Assembly: GCA_029931535.1 (NCBI GenBank)
Contig: JAQPZY010001569.1
Span: forward strand, 1,335,001 to 1,399,000
DNA from: Margaritifera margaritifera
Taxonomy: Eukaryota; Mollusca; Bivalvia; Unionida; Margaritiferidae
DNA: 64,000 bases
Direction: 5' to 3'
In this document: positions 10,437 to 20,360 of the stretch, piece by piece
Layout: every line of letters starts with the position of its first letter
Position numbering within the stretch: the first letter of the stretch is position 1
Notes under the pieces: generated by a model
What the model saw: only the letters and a program-made list of their open reading frames with translations
The model's database searches: none
What the model was told of the DNA's origin: nothing
Translations under genes and position numbers: made by a program

Positions 10437-10697
10437 TGTTTGTTTGTGGGTTTAACGCAATTTTTCAGCACATGATAGGCTGTTCATGGCGGCCAGTATA
10501 TCTGCTGGAGGAAGAACCCGGTAAAGCCCCGGTAAGAAGCACCGACCCACGGGGAAGCTACTGGCAAGCTACTGTCAAGCTTTCTCTCATACCCATGTTG
10601 GCCGAGCCCCAGACTCGAACCCACACGGACAGAGATGATATGTCTGTAATCGGTAAAGGGGAGCGCCTTAGACCACTCGGGCACCCGGAGCCCCCAC
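10437..10697 (-). mobile_element. tRNA-derived SINE inserted in LINE A
   Basis: On the minus strand the head starts GCTCCGGGTGCCCGAGTGG, like a tRNA-Leu/Ser 5' half, with an A box around 10,673-10,683 and a B box GGTTCGAGTCT at 10,611-10,621. The body ends in a GTTAAACCCACAAACAAA tail typical of molluscan SINEs. It is 261 bp long and flanked by a perfect 10-bp direct repeat. Internal pol III promoter elements look intact. A real tRNA gene is excluded by the long tail and imperfect acceptor pairing. Confidence 0.88.
10610..10691 (-). promoter_or_regulatory. RNA polymerase III internal promoter (A and B boxes) of the SINE
   Basis: A box core at 10,673-10,683 (minus strand TGCCCGAGTGG) and B box at 10,611-10,621 (GGTTCGAGTCT). 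Both match tRNA-type type-2 promoter consensus closely. Confidence 0.75.
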
Positions 10698-10707
10698 CAT
10701 TAAACCA

Positions 10708-10819
10708 AAGAGCATTATCTTTAATACGAACATTAAATCTCCCATCCTGAAAATGCATTTCTTCAAAATATTGATTTGTCTTTTTTTGTAATAAAGAGCG
10801 TCAATGCTTCAGCTTTTTC
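10708..10819 (-). pseudogene. LINE A ORF2 linker segment between array and SINE
   Basis: The minus strand encodes EKAEALTLFITKK and ends NALWFN at the SINE target site. The frame continues in register as KPWFNDEC at 10,436 once the SINE and one target copy are ignored. Confidence 0.65.
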
Positions 10820-11511
10820 ATCGATTATGCTTTGGTCTACAAGTCTAATAGTACTAACATCGATTATGCTTTGGTCTACAAGTCTAATAGTACTAACATC
10901 GATTATGCTTTGGTCTACAAGTCTAATAGTACTAACATCGATTATGCTTTGGTCTACAAGTCTAATAGTACTAACATCGATTATGCTTTGGTCTACAAGT
11001 CTAATAGTACTAACATTGGTCTACAAGTCTAATAGTACTAACATCGATTATGCTTTGGTCTACAAGTCTAATAGTACTAACATCTATTATGCTTTGGTCT
11101 ACAAGTCTAATAGTACTAACATCGATTATGCTTTGGTCTACAAGTCTAATAGTACTAACATTAAAGTGCTTTGGTCTACAAGTCTAATAGTACTAACATT
11201 AAAGTGCTTTGGTCTACAAGTCTAATAGTACTAACATTAAAGTGCTTTGGTCTACAAGTCTAATAGTACTAACATTAAAGTGCTTTGGTCTACAAGTCTA
11301 ATAGTACTAACATTAAAGTGCTTTGGTCTACAAGTCTAATAGTACTAACATTAAAGTGCTTTGGTCTACAAGTCTAATAGTACTAACATTAAAGTGCTTT
11401 GGTCTACAAGTCTAATAGTACTAACATTAAAGTGCTTTGGTCTACAAGTCTAATAGTACTAACATTAAAGTGCTTTGGTCTACAAGTCTAATAGTACTAA
11501 CATTAAAGTGG
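10820..11511. repeat. 18-unit 38/39-bp minisatellite inside LINE A
   Basis: Two blocks share the 27-bp core ending 'aagtctaatagtactaac'. The first has 39-bp units with spacer atcgattatgct (five units, one shortened 28-bp unit at about 11,016, three more). The second has nine 38-bp units with spacer attaaagtgct. Units within a block are nearly identical. The 39-bp units keep a 13-residue frame open on both strands, which creates repetitive ORFs that are not genes. The array interrupts LINE A coding sequence between endonuclease and linker. Confidence 0.97.
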
Positions 11512-11904
11512 TCTTCCAATTCCCCCAAAGTCTCGTTGTATATCGGCAAGGAACACAGGTTTAAAATTAGGATTCCATTTATGTTGTAGTATTGTAAAAT
11601 TCATGTACTTCAGGCAATTATTTGCCGTTTTTATCGAGAAAGTCAATGGACTGTGATTTGAAAATTCTGTAAATCTATGTACTCTGAAGTCCTTAATGAA
11701 GGAGAAATTATTCTTAGAAGTCAAGACATAATCAATTGTACTTTCTCCATTTGTTGTTAAACGTGTGTACTGACCATTATCTGCATCGTCACCTACTCTT
11801 CAATTCAATATGCGTATACCAGTGCTATTAGATAAGTCGAGTCGGTGATTCCCAAAATTGTTTTTGGTCATAATAGGGCAGATTACGAATTCATTGTTGC
11901 TATA
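11512..11904 (-). pseudogene. LINE A ORF2 endonuclease C-terminal half
   Basis: On the minus strand: NNFGNHRLDL (about 11,865), GIRILN, GDDADNGQYTRLTTNGES, then DYVLTSKNNFSFIKDFRV and SEFSNHSPL-like text (FTEFSNHSPLTFSI). The S-x-H motif is the C-terminal catalytic signature of APE endonucleases, with Asn at the position usually Asp. It runs into the minisatellite at 11,511. Confidence 0.8.
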
Positions 11905-12206
11905 AATATAAGTTGATGTCATTTACCCACAAGACCTGGCGGATAAACAGAATAGAATTGGAGTGTACACAATGTAATGCTTACGCTGAAGTAAGTCTTA
12001 TACTCTGTGAACTATGTTGCTCTGCTCATATCAATGTGTACAAAATAGCACTCAAAGATAAAATATTAATCAGATTTAGTAGATAAAACAAATAAAGACT
12101 TGTTTTATATTCTTTATGTCCTCTAATTTGGGGAGATTAGATGATACTTGTTTTATTGTTCTGTCTAATAAAAACAGTAAATAAATAAATTTAAAAAAAA
12201 AAAAAA
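11905..12206 (+). mobile_element. 3' end of a plus-strand retroelement with poly(A)
   Basis: Plus-strand sequence ends in aataaataaa followed by a 15-base A run (about 12,190-12,206), the look of a LINE 3' end. A short weakly coding stretch precedes it (CELCCSAHINVYKIALKDKI). Family not identified. It sits inside the interrupted LINE A endonuclease. Confidence 0.45.
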
Positions 12207-12498
12207 ACATTCAATAGTAACCTCTGTTCATTGTCGCAATTTGCGTCTTGTATTTCCATTCCTGGTTGCAGTAAAATTATATGGTCCGTTTTGCGAAATG
12301 TTATGGTTCTTTATTATCCTCTTGTTTATTCTCATTCGTGTGTAAATTCATATATTTCGCAATTCTCATATTTGTCTATCTTTTCTAACATTCATTTATT
12401 GTTCGTTCGTTCGTTTGTTCATGCTTTCATTCATTTAATTCTTATGTCTACTCTTTTACTTACCAACTTATATGCACCTACCTCAGTTTGTTGCTTCG

Positions 12499-12630
12499 TT
12501 GTGCATTCCTTTGAATTATAAGACTGACTGGTGTGTATTCCTTTGAATTATAAGACTGACTGGTGTGTATTCCTTTTAATTATAAGACTGACTGGTGTGT
12601 ATTCCTTTTAATTATAAGACTGACTGGTGA
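12499..12630. repeat. Four tandem copies of a 32-bp unit
   Basis: Unit 'gtattccttttaattataag' plus 'actgactggtgt', starting near 12,505, 12,537, 12,569 and 12,601, so the period is 32 bp. Copies differ by single bases. Confidence 0.9.
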
Positions 12631-12859
12631 AATCGAAAACTTAATAAATTAGAATTTTTAATCGCAATCTCAATTATAATTATTTAGATGAAAAAATCGT
12701 CAGAAAAATCCAAATTAATTTAATACAGCCATAGTGGAGGAATTCCTAAAGATTATTGAATTTGAATCAAACAAAAAGATGCGCGATTAAAAACTTTTCA
12801 TGCCTCAACTTTTTAGACATTAAAAAGATCGTATCAAAATTGGCATGAATAGGTTAATC

Positions 12860-13340
12860 AGCCAACAAAACCTATGTATTATATAAAGAATACAAGTCAT
12901 TACGGAATGTTGAGAAATATCTATGCAGATGATTACCTCTTTACATTCCTTTGGACTTTTCTATATTTAGATGTTCTAGCCATAAACTTAATATTGAGGC
13001 AGGTAGATATGAAGGTGACGATGCTTCCGACAGTTTTTGTAACTTCTGTTCCAGCAATAATTTACCGTTAGTTCATGATGAACACTGCATTTTATTACAA
13101 AATTTACCAAGATATTTGAGAAAAAAATATATTAAGATGAACGTTGGTGTGCCCGTCCTTAATAAAAATTCTAAAGCTTGATTTAATCTCAAAAGTCCAT
13201 CATTTATTAGCTAGACAAAACCCTGTACCTAATATCTGACAGTTATGCTATAAGAAGTGCAGTGCGTTCCAATATAGTGACCTTTTCTATGTATTATAGC
13301 ACTGTAGCCTAAATTACTGAAATAAAGAATATAAATTTAC
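12860..13340 (+). pseudogene. C-terminus and 3' UTR of a plus-strand LINE (LINE D)
   Basis: The plus frame at 12,951-13,181 reads FRCSSHKLNIEAGRYEG, then a C-x2-C pair (FCNFCSS), VHDEHCILLQN and LRKKYIKM. This is the standard FRxSSHxLxIExGR / CxxC / DExHxLLxC / LRxxYI C-terminal signature of APE-type LINEs. An AATAAAG signal lies near 13,321. Its orientation is opposite to LINE A, so it is a separate insertion. Confidence 0.75.
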
Positions 13341-13589
13341 TTCGATTACCACTTCTAGGGGGATGACATTGTAACCAGCCTTTCAGTTGTATAACAGAGT
13401 GACTTTCTATTAGGCTGTAAGGTAATTTCGCCCTTGGAACATAGTCTTCGGTTAACTCTACATGTTGAAACTTAGTCGCCATGTTACAGACTTTGTCCGT
13501 AGGTTTAAGACACTGCCCACGCGGGCTATTTTTAGGCCTGAGGTCATTACGCGTTGCGTCACAACAGCCTAATTCGTAACCTGCCCAAT
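13341..13589 (-). other. Unassigned sequence inside interrupted LINE A
   Basis: A minus-strand open stretch (DLRPKNSPRGQCLK and following) does not resemble endonuclease. It is probably part of the inserted material between the two endonuclease halves. Confidence 0.3.
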
Positions 13590-14140
13590 TAGCACGTGGA
13601 ATAGAAAGGTCAGTCGTATTTACCTCATCATGTGTTATGAAGCTAGAGTAATTTTCTATGTAATCCGCTTTTAGACTGGTCCTACTATTAAGATCACCCG
13701 CTACTATAACGATTCCCTTATGCGTGTAATGATTGACTTCTATCTGTAATTTACCAAATAAATGAAATTAAGAAGATTTTGTATTGGTAATTGTTCAGGT
13801 GGAATATGTACAAAGCATATATAAACATCATCATCAAAACCAAAGTAACCCTTTTCTAATCTTAACCATACAATGCAATCAAAATGACAATGTGCATACC
13901 TTTTACCAGATTTTGCTTTGCATATGATACAATATCTACACTGGCACGTTTTGCCTTTTTGTTAAGGAATTTTCTGGGGAAATAATAAACTTGGTAACCA
14001 TAAAAATATGTGAGCATTTTGTTTAGTCCATGTCTCTAACAAGCACAATAGGTCGAATTCCGAGAGAAATTCATCAAACTGATTTGTTTCTTTTTTCTGT
14101 TCCGTAAGGCCTTCTACATTCCATGTCAATATCGTAACAT
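13590..14140 (-). pseudogene. LINE A ORF2 endonuclease N-terminal half
   Basis: The minus strand starts with ILTWNVEGLTEQKKE, FLSEFDLLCLLETW (the N and E catalytic motifs), then CIVWLRLEKGYFGFDDDVYI and IPPEQ, and VIVAGDLNSRTSLKADYIEN (the GDLN motif). These are the canonical APE endonuclease blocks. Several frame changes separate them. The domain resumes at 11,904 beyond foreign sequence. Confidence 0.82.
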
Positions 14141-14159
14141 ACCCATTTTTCTCTTTGCT

Positions 14160-15295
14160 CGCCTATTCTGACATCTCTTGAATGACCGTGTCTCTCTGAT
14201 CATCATCTTCAATATAATTATGGTGTTTGTTATATATGTTTCGTCCTCTGTTTTGGCCGTTGTTGTACCCGTCTCAATGCCAATGTTCCCTTTGTTTTTC
14301 AATCCGTTCTCTCGTTTGAACCGACGGTAGTGTCACCTGATTTTCATTTATGAATAGCTTATCCATTACCAACACCGCCTTCTTTCCCTCAGCCTTTACT
14401 TTTTTAATATTGGAAATAAATGTTTATGTGTTCTATACACTTCTTTGGAAACTGCTCGCTTAATCCGAAAGGTGTTTTCTTAAGATGTCTAGCATTTTGT
14501 TTTTCACTTTTACTCTATCCGGAAAGTATGCAAACTTTGCAACGATGGGACGAATCCTTTTCGGTGTGAATTTCCCAGTCAAATTTTATTTTTTCGTTTT
14601 CAACCTTCAGATTTGTTTCGCTGAATTTCAGAACCTTTTCCACTCAGTTTTCTTCATTTTCTTCAGGGATATTTAAAAAATAAAGATATATAAAAAAAAA
14701 AAAAAATATCCCGCATTGACCGACACTGAAGGTCAGTGACCTGAGGATTTAATTGAATTATGAGGGATTTTACCTGCTTCATGTCCTCAGATATGGTAGT
14801 CTGAGTTTTTCTGATGTCCTCCAATGTATTAGAGTCGAACTGAAGAGTTCCATCAATGGCACGAACAATATGGTCAAATGTAGAAACAGTCACTTCGATT
14901 CTGTCCACCTTTAGCTCAATGTTGTCTAGGTTCTTTAGTCTTTCTTCCATTCTAGCCAATTTCTGTCAAATTTGCTCATGTGGATTACTGATCACCTGCC
15001 CACATTGTTTTGGTGATTGTATATGTGTACAATCCATAGCATGGGTGGGTGAGTGTGAGGGAGACTGTAGATGACAGTAATGCGGTGGGATCCCAGGGGC
15101 CAGGATATATACTGGCTGGGAATATTGTGAATACTGAGAATAGTGTGAATATTGTTGGTATTGACCACCTGGTGACTGATTGTCAGACATAACTGCAAAC
15201 TTTTGCTGTTGTTGATTGGGAACACTGTCGGGAGGAGTGGGGGAGAGAGACAATCCGATCCTTCTTGCGTTTCTGAGCGTTTTTCTGCACATCAC
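14160..15295 (-). pseudogene. LINE A ORF1 (coiled coil, nucleic-acid-binding region)
   Basis: The N-terminal part (15,295-14,966) is rich in Q, S and Y (repeated SQYSQ). Next, 14,959-14,720 is a heptad-rich segment (MARMEERLKNLDNIELKVDR, then TLEDIRKTQTTISEDM) predicted as coiled coil. After an A-rich interruption, 14,660-14,360 in several frames resembles the RRM/C-terminal part of LINE ORF1p (RIRPIVAKFAYFPDRVKVKN and an LSEQFPKKCIEH block). ORF1p binds the LINE RNA as a chaperone. Frameshifted here. Confidence 0.7.
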
Positions 15296-15300
15296 CTTGC

Positions 15301-15349
15301 TTTTTTTTTTTTTTTTTTTTTTGCTTTTTTGTTTTGTTTTGTTTTTTTC
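15301..15349. repeat. Poly(T) and T-rich tract
   Basis: 22 consecutive T followed by TTTTG-type repeats. On the minus strand it gives a lysine run at the ORF1 N-terminus. Confidence 0.9.
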
Positions 15350-15734
15350 AGGTTTCGTGAGTTCACTAATAATGTAATATTAATTACATACTTGCACAGG
15401 AGAAATGTCCTGTGATTATCCTCCGTGAATTTATCCATAAATTTAGAAGAGGAAACATTTTTCATACCGCCAAACCTATATAACGCGTTTGATTCTACTG
15501 TCAGCTTTGATCAAAGTCATATTATCCGATAAATTAGCACGAGCAGGTGTGCCGGTCATAACACCGACCAAAAGTAGAGGAGGTAACAGTGATTTGGGAC
15601 TTCCTGTTTACAAAAGAGAGATTGAAGGCGTTTACGTTCATATCAGCAAAGAGAGAGAGAGAGAGGGGGGGGGGAGGGTATATGTGCAAATAAAACTCTA
15701 CTTACTATAGTGTCTGACACACTCACATGTAATC

Positions 15735-15822
<88 letters not shown>

Positions 15823-15928
15823 AACATACATACATACATACATACATACATACATACATACATACATACATACATACATACATACATACATACATACATA
15901 CATACATACATACATACATACATACATA
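15735..15928. repeat. Compound microsatellite (TA)n-(CA)n-(CATA)n adjoining the LINE B 3' end
   Basis: About 28 TA repeats, then a short CA stretch, then roughly 25 CATA tetranucleotides. It directly adjoins the 3' terminus (minus strand) of LINE B at 15,929. The IYIY and MYVC frames through it are artefacts. Confidence 0.97.
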
Positions 15929-16009
15929 AGATATACAAGTAGATTTGGGAGATAGGAAGGTGGTGTGGTTATCCAAGTTAGGTATCTCAGTTTGTTTGAG
16001 ATTAGGCAA

Positions 16010-16465
16010 TCAGAAAGAAGAAACTTGTGCAGCGCGCTCTTTGAAAGAATAGAGTGTTGGTGTTTGTTTAAAATCACTGGGAATTATATTCCACAACACT
16101 GCTGTAGAATATGTAAAAGATGTTTTATACAGAGTCGTTTTGAATTTAGGCCAGTGAAGATTAGTGTACGAAATAGGCCGCAGATTGTGTGAATGGATAT
16201 TGGAAGCTGGAGTTAGTAGATAATTGATATATTGTGGATCCATGTCATGACAAGATTTATATGTCAAAATAGTTTTAAAGTACTTTACTCTATAATTAAA
16301 AGGTAACCACTGGAATTTAACGAATAAATGAGAGGATGGATTGTCTTTTATTGTAATAATTCTAGCGGTTAGTGGTTGGAGTTTAATTATCTGATTAAGA
16401 TTAGTAGCATTGCAATTCCCCCCATATGGTGCAACCATAATCAAGCCAAGGCAATATATATCCAT
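16010..16465 (-). pseudogene. LINE B ORF2 C-terminal domain
   Basis: An open frame of 151 codons with KLQPLTARIIT (equivalent to the QxRAARIIT block), WLPFNYRVKYFKTILTYKS, NLRPISYTNLHWPKFKT, SFTYSTAVLWNIIP and LYSFKERA. This is the conserved tail after the RT in CR1/jockey-like elements. The first Met is internal; upstream codons (YCLGLIMVAPYGGN) correspond to the end of the RT thumb. This is the longest intact coding piece of LINE B. Confidence 0.85.
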
Positions 16466-16489
16466 TATAAAACATTTTTAGCATAGATT

Positions 16490-16945
16490 CTGACACATAC
16501 AAAGACAGTCTGTTTAATAAGGCTATTCTGACACATACAAAGACAGTCTGATTAATAAGGCTATTCTGACACATACAAAGACAGTCTGTTTAATAAGGCT
16601 ATTCTGACACATACAAAGACAGTCTGTTTAATAAGGCTATTCTGACACATACAAAGACAGTCTGTTTAATAAGGCTATTCTGACACATACAAAGACAGTC
16701 TGTTTAATAAGGCTATTCTGACACATACAAAGACAGTCTGTTTAATAAGGCTATTCTGACACATACAAAGACAGTCTGTTTAATAAGGCTATTCTGACAC
16801 ATACAAAGACAGTCTGTTTAATAAGGCTATTCTGACACATACAAAGACAGTCTGTTTAATAAGGCTATTCTGACACATACAAAGACAGTCTGTTTAATAA
16901 GGCTATTCTGACACATACAAAGACAGTCTGTTTAATAAGGCTATT
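16490..16945. repeat. 12 tandem copies of a 38-bp unit inside the LINE B reverse transcriptase
   Basis: Exactly 456 bp = 12 x 38. The unit starts ctgacacatacaaagacag and ends tctgtttaataaggctatt. Copy 2 has 'gatt' where all others have 'gttt'. Read on the minus strand the unit encodes NSLIKQTVFVCV, which fits the RT thumb, so the array is an expansion of LINE codons. Because 38 is not a multiple of three, it destroys the frame. Confidence 0.98.
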
Positions 16946-16949
16946 CTGG

Positions 16950-17145
16950 AGGATATTGCCTAACACATGCGCTTTATTTAATTTTCCCATAAAAAATGTC
17001 TGTCAGTAATCACACCTAAATAATTTTGATTTTCGATGTTATTTAATTTAGTCCTCTGAACAGATATATTGATATCTTCTATTTTTGTATTACTTTGTCT
17101 TGATCCAATTGTCATACAGTTGGTTTTTTCTGTGTTTAATTGCAT
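16950..17145 (-). pseudogene. LINE B RT, post-catalytic region
   Basis: The minus strand encodes MQLNTEKTNCMTIGSRQ-like text just after the FADD block (KTNC..TIG motif), then NIEDINISVQRTKLNNIENQ and NYLGVITDR-like text near 17,000. This is the standard RT palm-to-thumb transition. Frame breaks occur. Confidence 0.65.
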
Positions 17146-17760
17146 TTAGTTGGTTTTGCACCACAGTATAACAACATCAATGTCCTGTTGTAAATTTTGT
17201 TCAAGTGAAGAGATTGTATGTAAGGTTTTGTCATCCGCAAAAATATCAGTTTCAGTGGCATTCATATGAAGAGGTAAATGATTAATGAAAAGGAGAAAGA
17301 GCAAAGGGTCAAGAATAGAGCCTTGAGGGACTCCACTTTTGACATATTGTAAAGAAGATGTAGCATTGGTCACAGAAACACACTGTTGCCTTCCTGTTTG
17401 GTAAAAAGCAAACCAAGCGAGCGAATTATCAAAGATTCTGAATGCCTTGAGTTTTTTCATCGATATTTCATGATCTACTAAATCAAACGCATTTTAAAAA
17501 TCTAAATTATTTACTCCTATAATTTTTCCTACATCTACAGCTGCTAGCCATATTGTGAGGGCAGTTTGGCATGAATGCTTTTCTCTGAAACCTGATTGTG
17601 TCTTATGTAGAAGATTATATTTCTTTAAAAATTGGCTAAGATAAAGGGCGATGTATTTTTCAAAACTTTTGGATAAGATTGGTAAAATTGAAATACGTCG
17701 ATAATTGTTTGCTGACAATCTACCACCTTGTTTAAAGACTGAGAATACTTTGCCTCATTT
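17146..17760 (-). pseudogene. LINE B reverse transcriptase catalytic core
   Basis: 17,718-17,494 gives NNYRRISILPILSKSFEKYI, then LHKTQSGFREKHSCQTAL (the QxGFRxxxS block). 17,460-17,146 gives SGVPQGSILDPLLFLLFIN (the GVPQGSxLGPxLF block, with G changed to D), then TDIFADDKTLH (catalytic ADD). The two pieces are joined through one frameshift and stop near 17,490. Product would copy element RNA by target-primed reverse transcription. Confidence 0.88.
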
Positions 17761-18486
17761 TAGATTAGTAAGAAAGATTGCCGTATCAATACTTGTATTT
17801 ATCGAGCTAGCAATTGAAGGGCAGCGACTTGAGTTCATAGTTTGAGTATTTGGGGTGAGATTTCATCTAGTTCTGTTGCTTTGTTGCCATCAAGTTTCTC
17901 GAAAATATCTATAACATCTTGAGCACATATGTAAGGGATCTGGAATGATATATGAGATGGGACTTTTGACTCCACAAAATCTACAAGGAGTGAAAAATCT
18001 TATGATGTGGAAAAATATTTTCCAAGTATTGAAGTTAATGATGTAGAAAAGGTAATTAGGTCTTTTGCAATATCAAATGGCTCTGTACTAGTATGACTAC
18101 CGGTTTTTATTCTGAAGGGAAATCATGAACTTTTTAACTTGAATTAAAGTTACTAAAATGTTTCCATGTTTTTCTGCGGTCATTTTTATTCTCAATTAAT
18201 CTTGAGAACTTATCCATTTTAGCTGTAGCGTTTTAACTTTTTACAAAATTTCTGTGTTTTTTGTAACTTTGTTTGTCACGCTGTATGTAACAAAAATCAC
18301 GCAGTTTCATGACTTTCCTTAGTCCAGAGTTAAACCAGTTAGGTTGCATAATTCTCTTGACCTATGTGCATTTAATTGCAGCATGTCTATTTAGGAATGC
18401 AAGAAAAAGTGCAGTCCAATGCTGTACATCAAAATCTCGATTTATAAAATTAGGTTGACAAATACTTAGAGCATATTTCATGTCGG
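17761..18486 (-). pseudogene. LINE B linker between endonuclease and RT
   Basis: Heavily decayed minus-strand coding sequence at the place where the basic linker is expected. I can only recognise scattered fragments (for example a NWFNSGLRKVMKL-like stretch near 18,330). Position between two confirmed domains supports the call. Confidence 0.5.
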
Positions 18487-18887
18487 TCAAAAATATATTT
18501 GCATGGAAACGGTTATAGTATCGGTACTTAATAGTGGTATGGGCTTTCTGAATGGTTTCCAGAACTTGTTTCTTGTGGCACAGATTGGATAATGGTCACT
18601 AACAGAATATGTTGGGATGAATGTCTCAACTATAAATTCAGGGTGCGTACAATAAATGTCATCGATTAAGATCATTACCTTGTGAGTGACTCCAGTAGGG
18701 GACTGTATTATTTGAGTGAGATTATATATTTGTAGAATATCATTCCATTTACTTTGCCGGTCATTAATTAAATCAGTATTGAGATCACCCATGAACAAAA
18801 GTTCTGAGCAAGAGTTAGAAGCAGGAGATATAATTCATTTTCAAATCTCTCAAACCAAGACGATAGCGAATTATTTTATATTTAATG

Positions 18888-18941
<54 letters not shown>

Positions 18942-19160
18942 TATACCGCCTCCTTCTTGTGCTCTATCCTTTCGTTCCAAATGGAAACCGTCGATGGACA
19001 CTTAGTCATCATTAGTATTATCATTAAGAAATGTTTCTCAGAGTCTAGTATTCCTACAGAGTGCTTGAGTTCATTTCGTTTTGGGTTTACGTGCCGAATA
19101 TTGAGATTTACTATATGTAAACCCTTTTCTTTAAAAAGTATTTTAGAACTAGAATCAGAC
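18487..19160 (-). pseudogene. LINE B APE endonuclease
   Basis: 18,798-18,487 reads MGDLNTDLINDRQSKWND, YNLTQIIQSPTGVT, then ILIDDIYCTHPE and YSVSDHYPICATRN (the GDLN, LIDxIY and SDHxP catalytic motifs). The N-terminal part (GLHIVNLNIRHVNPKRNELK) is at about 19,130-19,070. A (TA)n tract at 18,894-18,938 sits within the domain. Confidence 0.85.
18894..18938. repeat. (TA)n microsatellite inside LINE B endonuclease
   Basis: About 22 TA repeats between the two recognisable halves of the endonuclease domain. Confidence 0.95.
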
Positions 19161-19400
19161 TGAGAGGTTTCCTTGTCAACACCAGTGTGTGGTAGATAGT
19201 GTCAATCAATCTGTTCAGTAATAGAGATAATTTCTTTTGGCTGAAATAAGCAAGTGATTTGGTGGTCAGTAGTACTTAAAATATGTGCATCTTTAAAGAA
19301 TGTGTTCCCTTCCTGACAATTGCAGTTTAAAAGGTTACATTTATCACAAGTATTGGCTAAAATATAAAACTGATTCCGGAGATTTAATATTCGGTTACCC

Positions 19401-20187
19401 CCCTATAATTCCTAACGGGTCATGTATGTATAATAATTAGATCTTTGGTAATAAGAGTGTGAGTAAGGTACCTGACGGCTTCGTGATCTAGGTCGAGCGG
19501 TGACAAAGTTGATATACCAACAGACAGATGAGTCATGATCGTAAGGAGGCGCAATATGCATAATATCTAATCATGTTTTGTTCTTGACTGTAATGACTTT
19601 GTATTGAGCGTTTATTGTGTGTGACAAAGTTCCGACAGACGAGTAATGGCTGTAGGAATCGCAATGTGTACAATATCTAGTCATGATTTGCTCTTGTCTG
19701 TAATGATTTTATCTTAAGCGTTCACTGTATGTGGTACGCGTACGTTTAATTTGCCTATAACGAGTATTTTGTCGTGATCGTTCCGTGTGTGGCGCGTACT
19801 AGCTGCTATGGTAGTTGCTTCAATATTTCCGCGTACGAATGATATGATGCACGATGTCAAGACTACACTGGAACCTCTTTGAAGGGGGACAAAAAATATA
19901 AAAAAGGAAATAAAAATAAAATGAAGTGAAATAAAATAAAAGGTTAAAACTGAAAGTTTAGGATTTCATTTTTGTGTGTAATATTTACATCTAAAAATGC
20001 AGCTGTGCATTTGCTTAATGCTTTAGTAATAAAACGAAGTTAATACTGTAAAGTATATTAAATAAATTAAGTATCAATTCATAAATAACTTCGAATTAAA
20101 TTCAAACAATTTAGAGCAGAATCACCACTTGTTTTTGGTTAATTCTGCAGATTCTTTGTCATATATTCGAATTTTTGGATGGTTAAT
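19401..20187. other. No gene seen
   Basis: Sequence 5' of LINE B. Short diverged repeats occur at about 19,540-19,580 and 19,660-19,700 (a 'caatatgcataatatctaat'-like word twice). Some of it may be LINE B 5' UTR. Confidence 0.35.
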
Positions 20188-20360
20188 CAACGTAACGGTA
20201 CGGAATACTAAGCAGCGTAACGGTACGGAATAATAAGCAGCGTAACGGTACGGAATACTAAGCAACGTAACGGTACGGAATACTAATCAACGTAACGGTA
20301 CGGAATACTAAGCAGCGTAACGGTACGGAATACTAATCAATGTAATGGTACAAAATATTT
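20188..20360. repeat. 25-bp minisatellite, seven units
   Basis: Unit cgtaacggtacggaatacta plus agcaa/atcaa, at 20,191, 20,216, 20,241, 20,266, 20,291, 20,316 and a diverged one at 20,341. Confidence 0.95.

Larger units (their letters stand above)
2400..15400 (-). mobile_element. LINE A: degenerate APE-type non-LTR retrotransposon split by nested insertions
   Basis: Reading the minus strand from 15.3 kb down, the expected LINE modules appear in order: a Q/S/Y-rich then coiled-coil ORF1, endonuclease N-half (AGDLNSR motif), endonuclease C-half, the linker to the polymerase, reverse transcriptase with FADD, and a C-terminal region resuming at 2,786. Between them lie non-homologous blocks that interrupt the reading frame: about 11,905-13,590, the array 10,820-11,511, a SINE 10,437-10,697, a GC-rich LINE fragment 9,243-10,135, and a TIR element 2,792-8,143. 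Frameshifts and stops are frequent, so it is a fossil. The clade is not assigned. The outer limits are approximate. Confidence 0.8.
15929..19400 (-). mobile_element. LINE B copy 1: degenerate APE-type LINE with internal 38-bp array
   Basis: On the minus strand from 19.4 kb: a cysteine-rich segment (CDKCNLLNCNCQEG), endonuclease, RT with FADD, a tandem array within the RT thumb, and a C-terminal domain ending near 15,990. Its 3' end reads gtatatcttatg and passes into a tetranucleotide repeat. A second copy of the 3' third is at 59,414-60,595. It differs from LINE A in RT and C-terminal motifs. Many frameshifts. Confidence 0.85.

Noticed and set aside
10594..10691. tRNA-Leu/Ser gene
   Set aside because: Good boxes but part of a 261-bp SINE with a target duplication inside a LINE.
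10776..11225. 149-codon plus-strand ORF of 13-residue repeats as a repeat protein
   Set aside because: It is the translated 39-bp minisatellite and stays open only because 39 is a multiple of three.
10820..11511. CRISPR-like array (regular 27-bp repeat with 11-12-bp spacers)
   Set aside because: Spacers are identical within each block and the host is eukaryotic; it is a minisatellite inside a LINE.
15698..16077. Several ORFs of IYIY/MYVC/HTYI repeats
   Set aside because: Translations of (TA)n and (CATA)n microsatellites.
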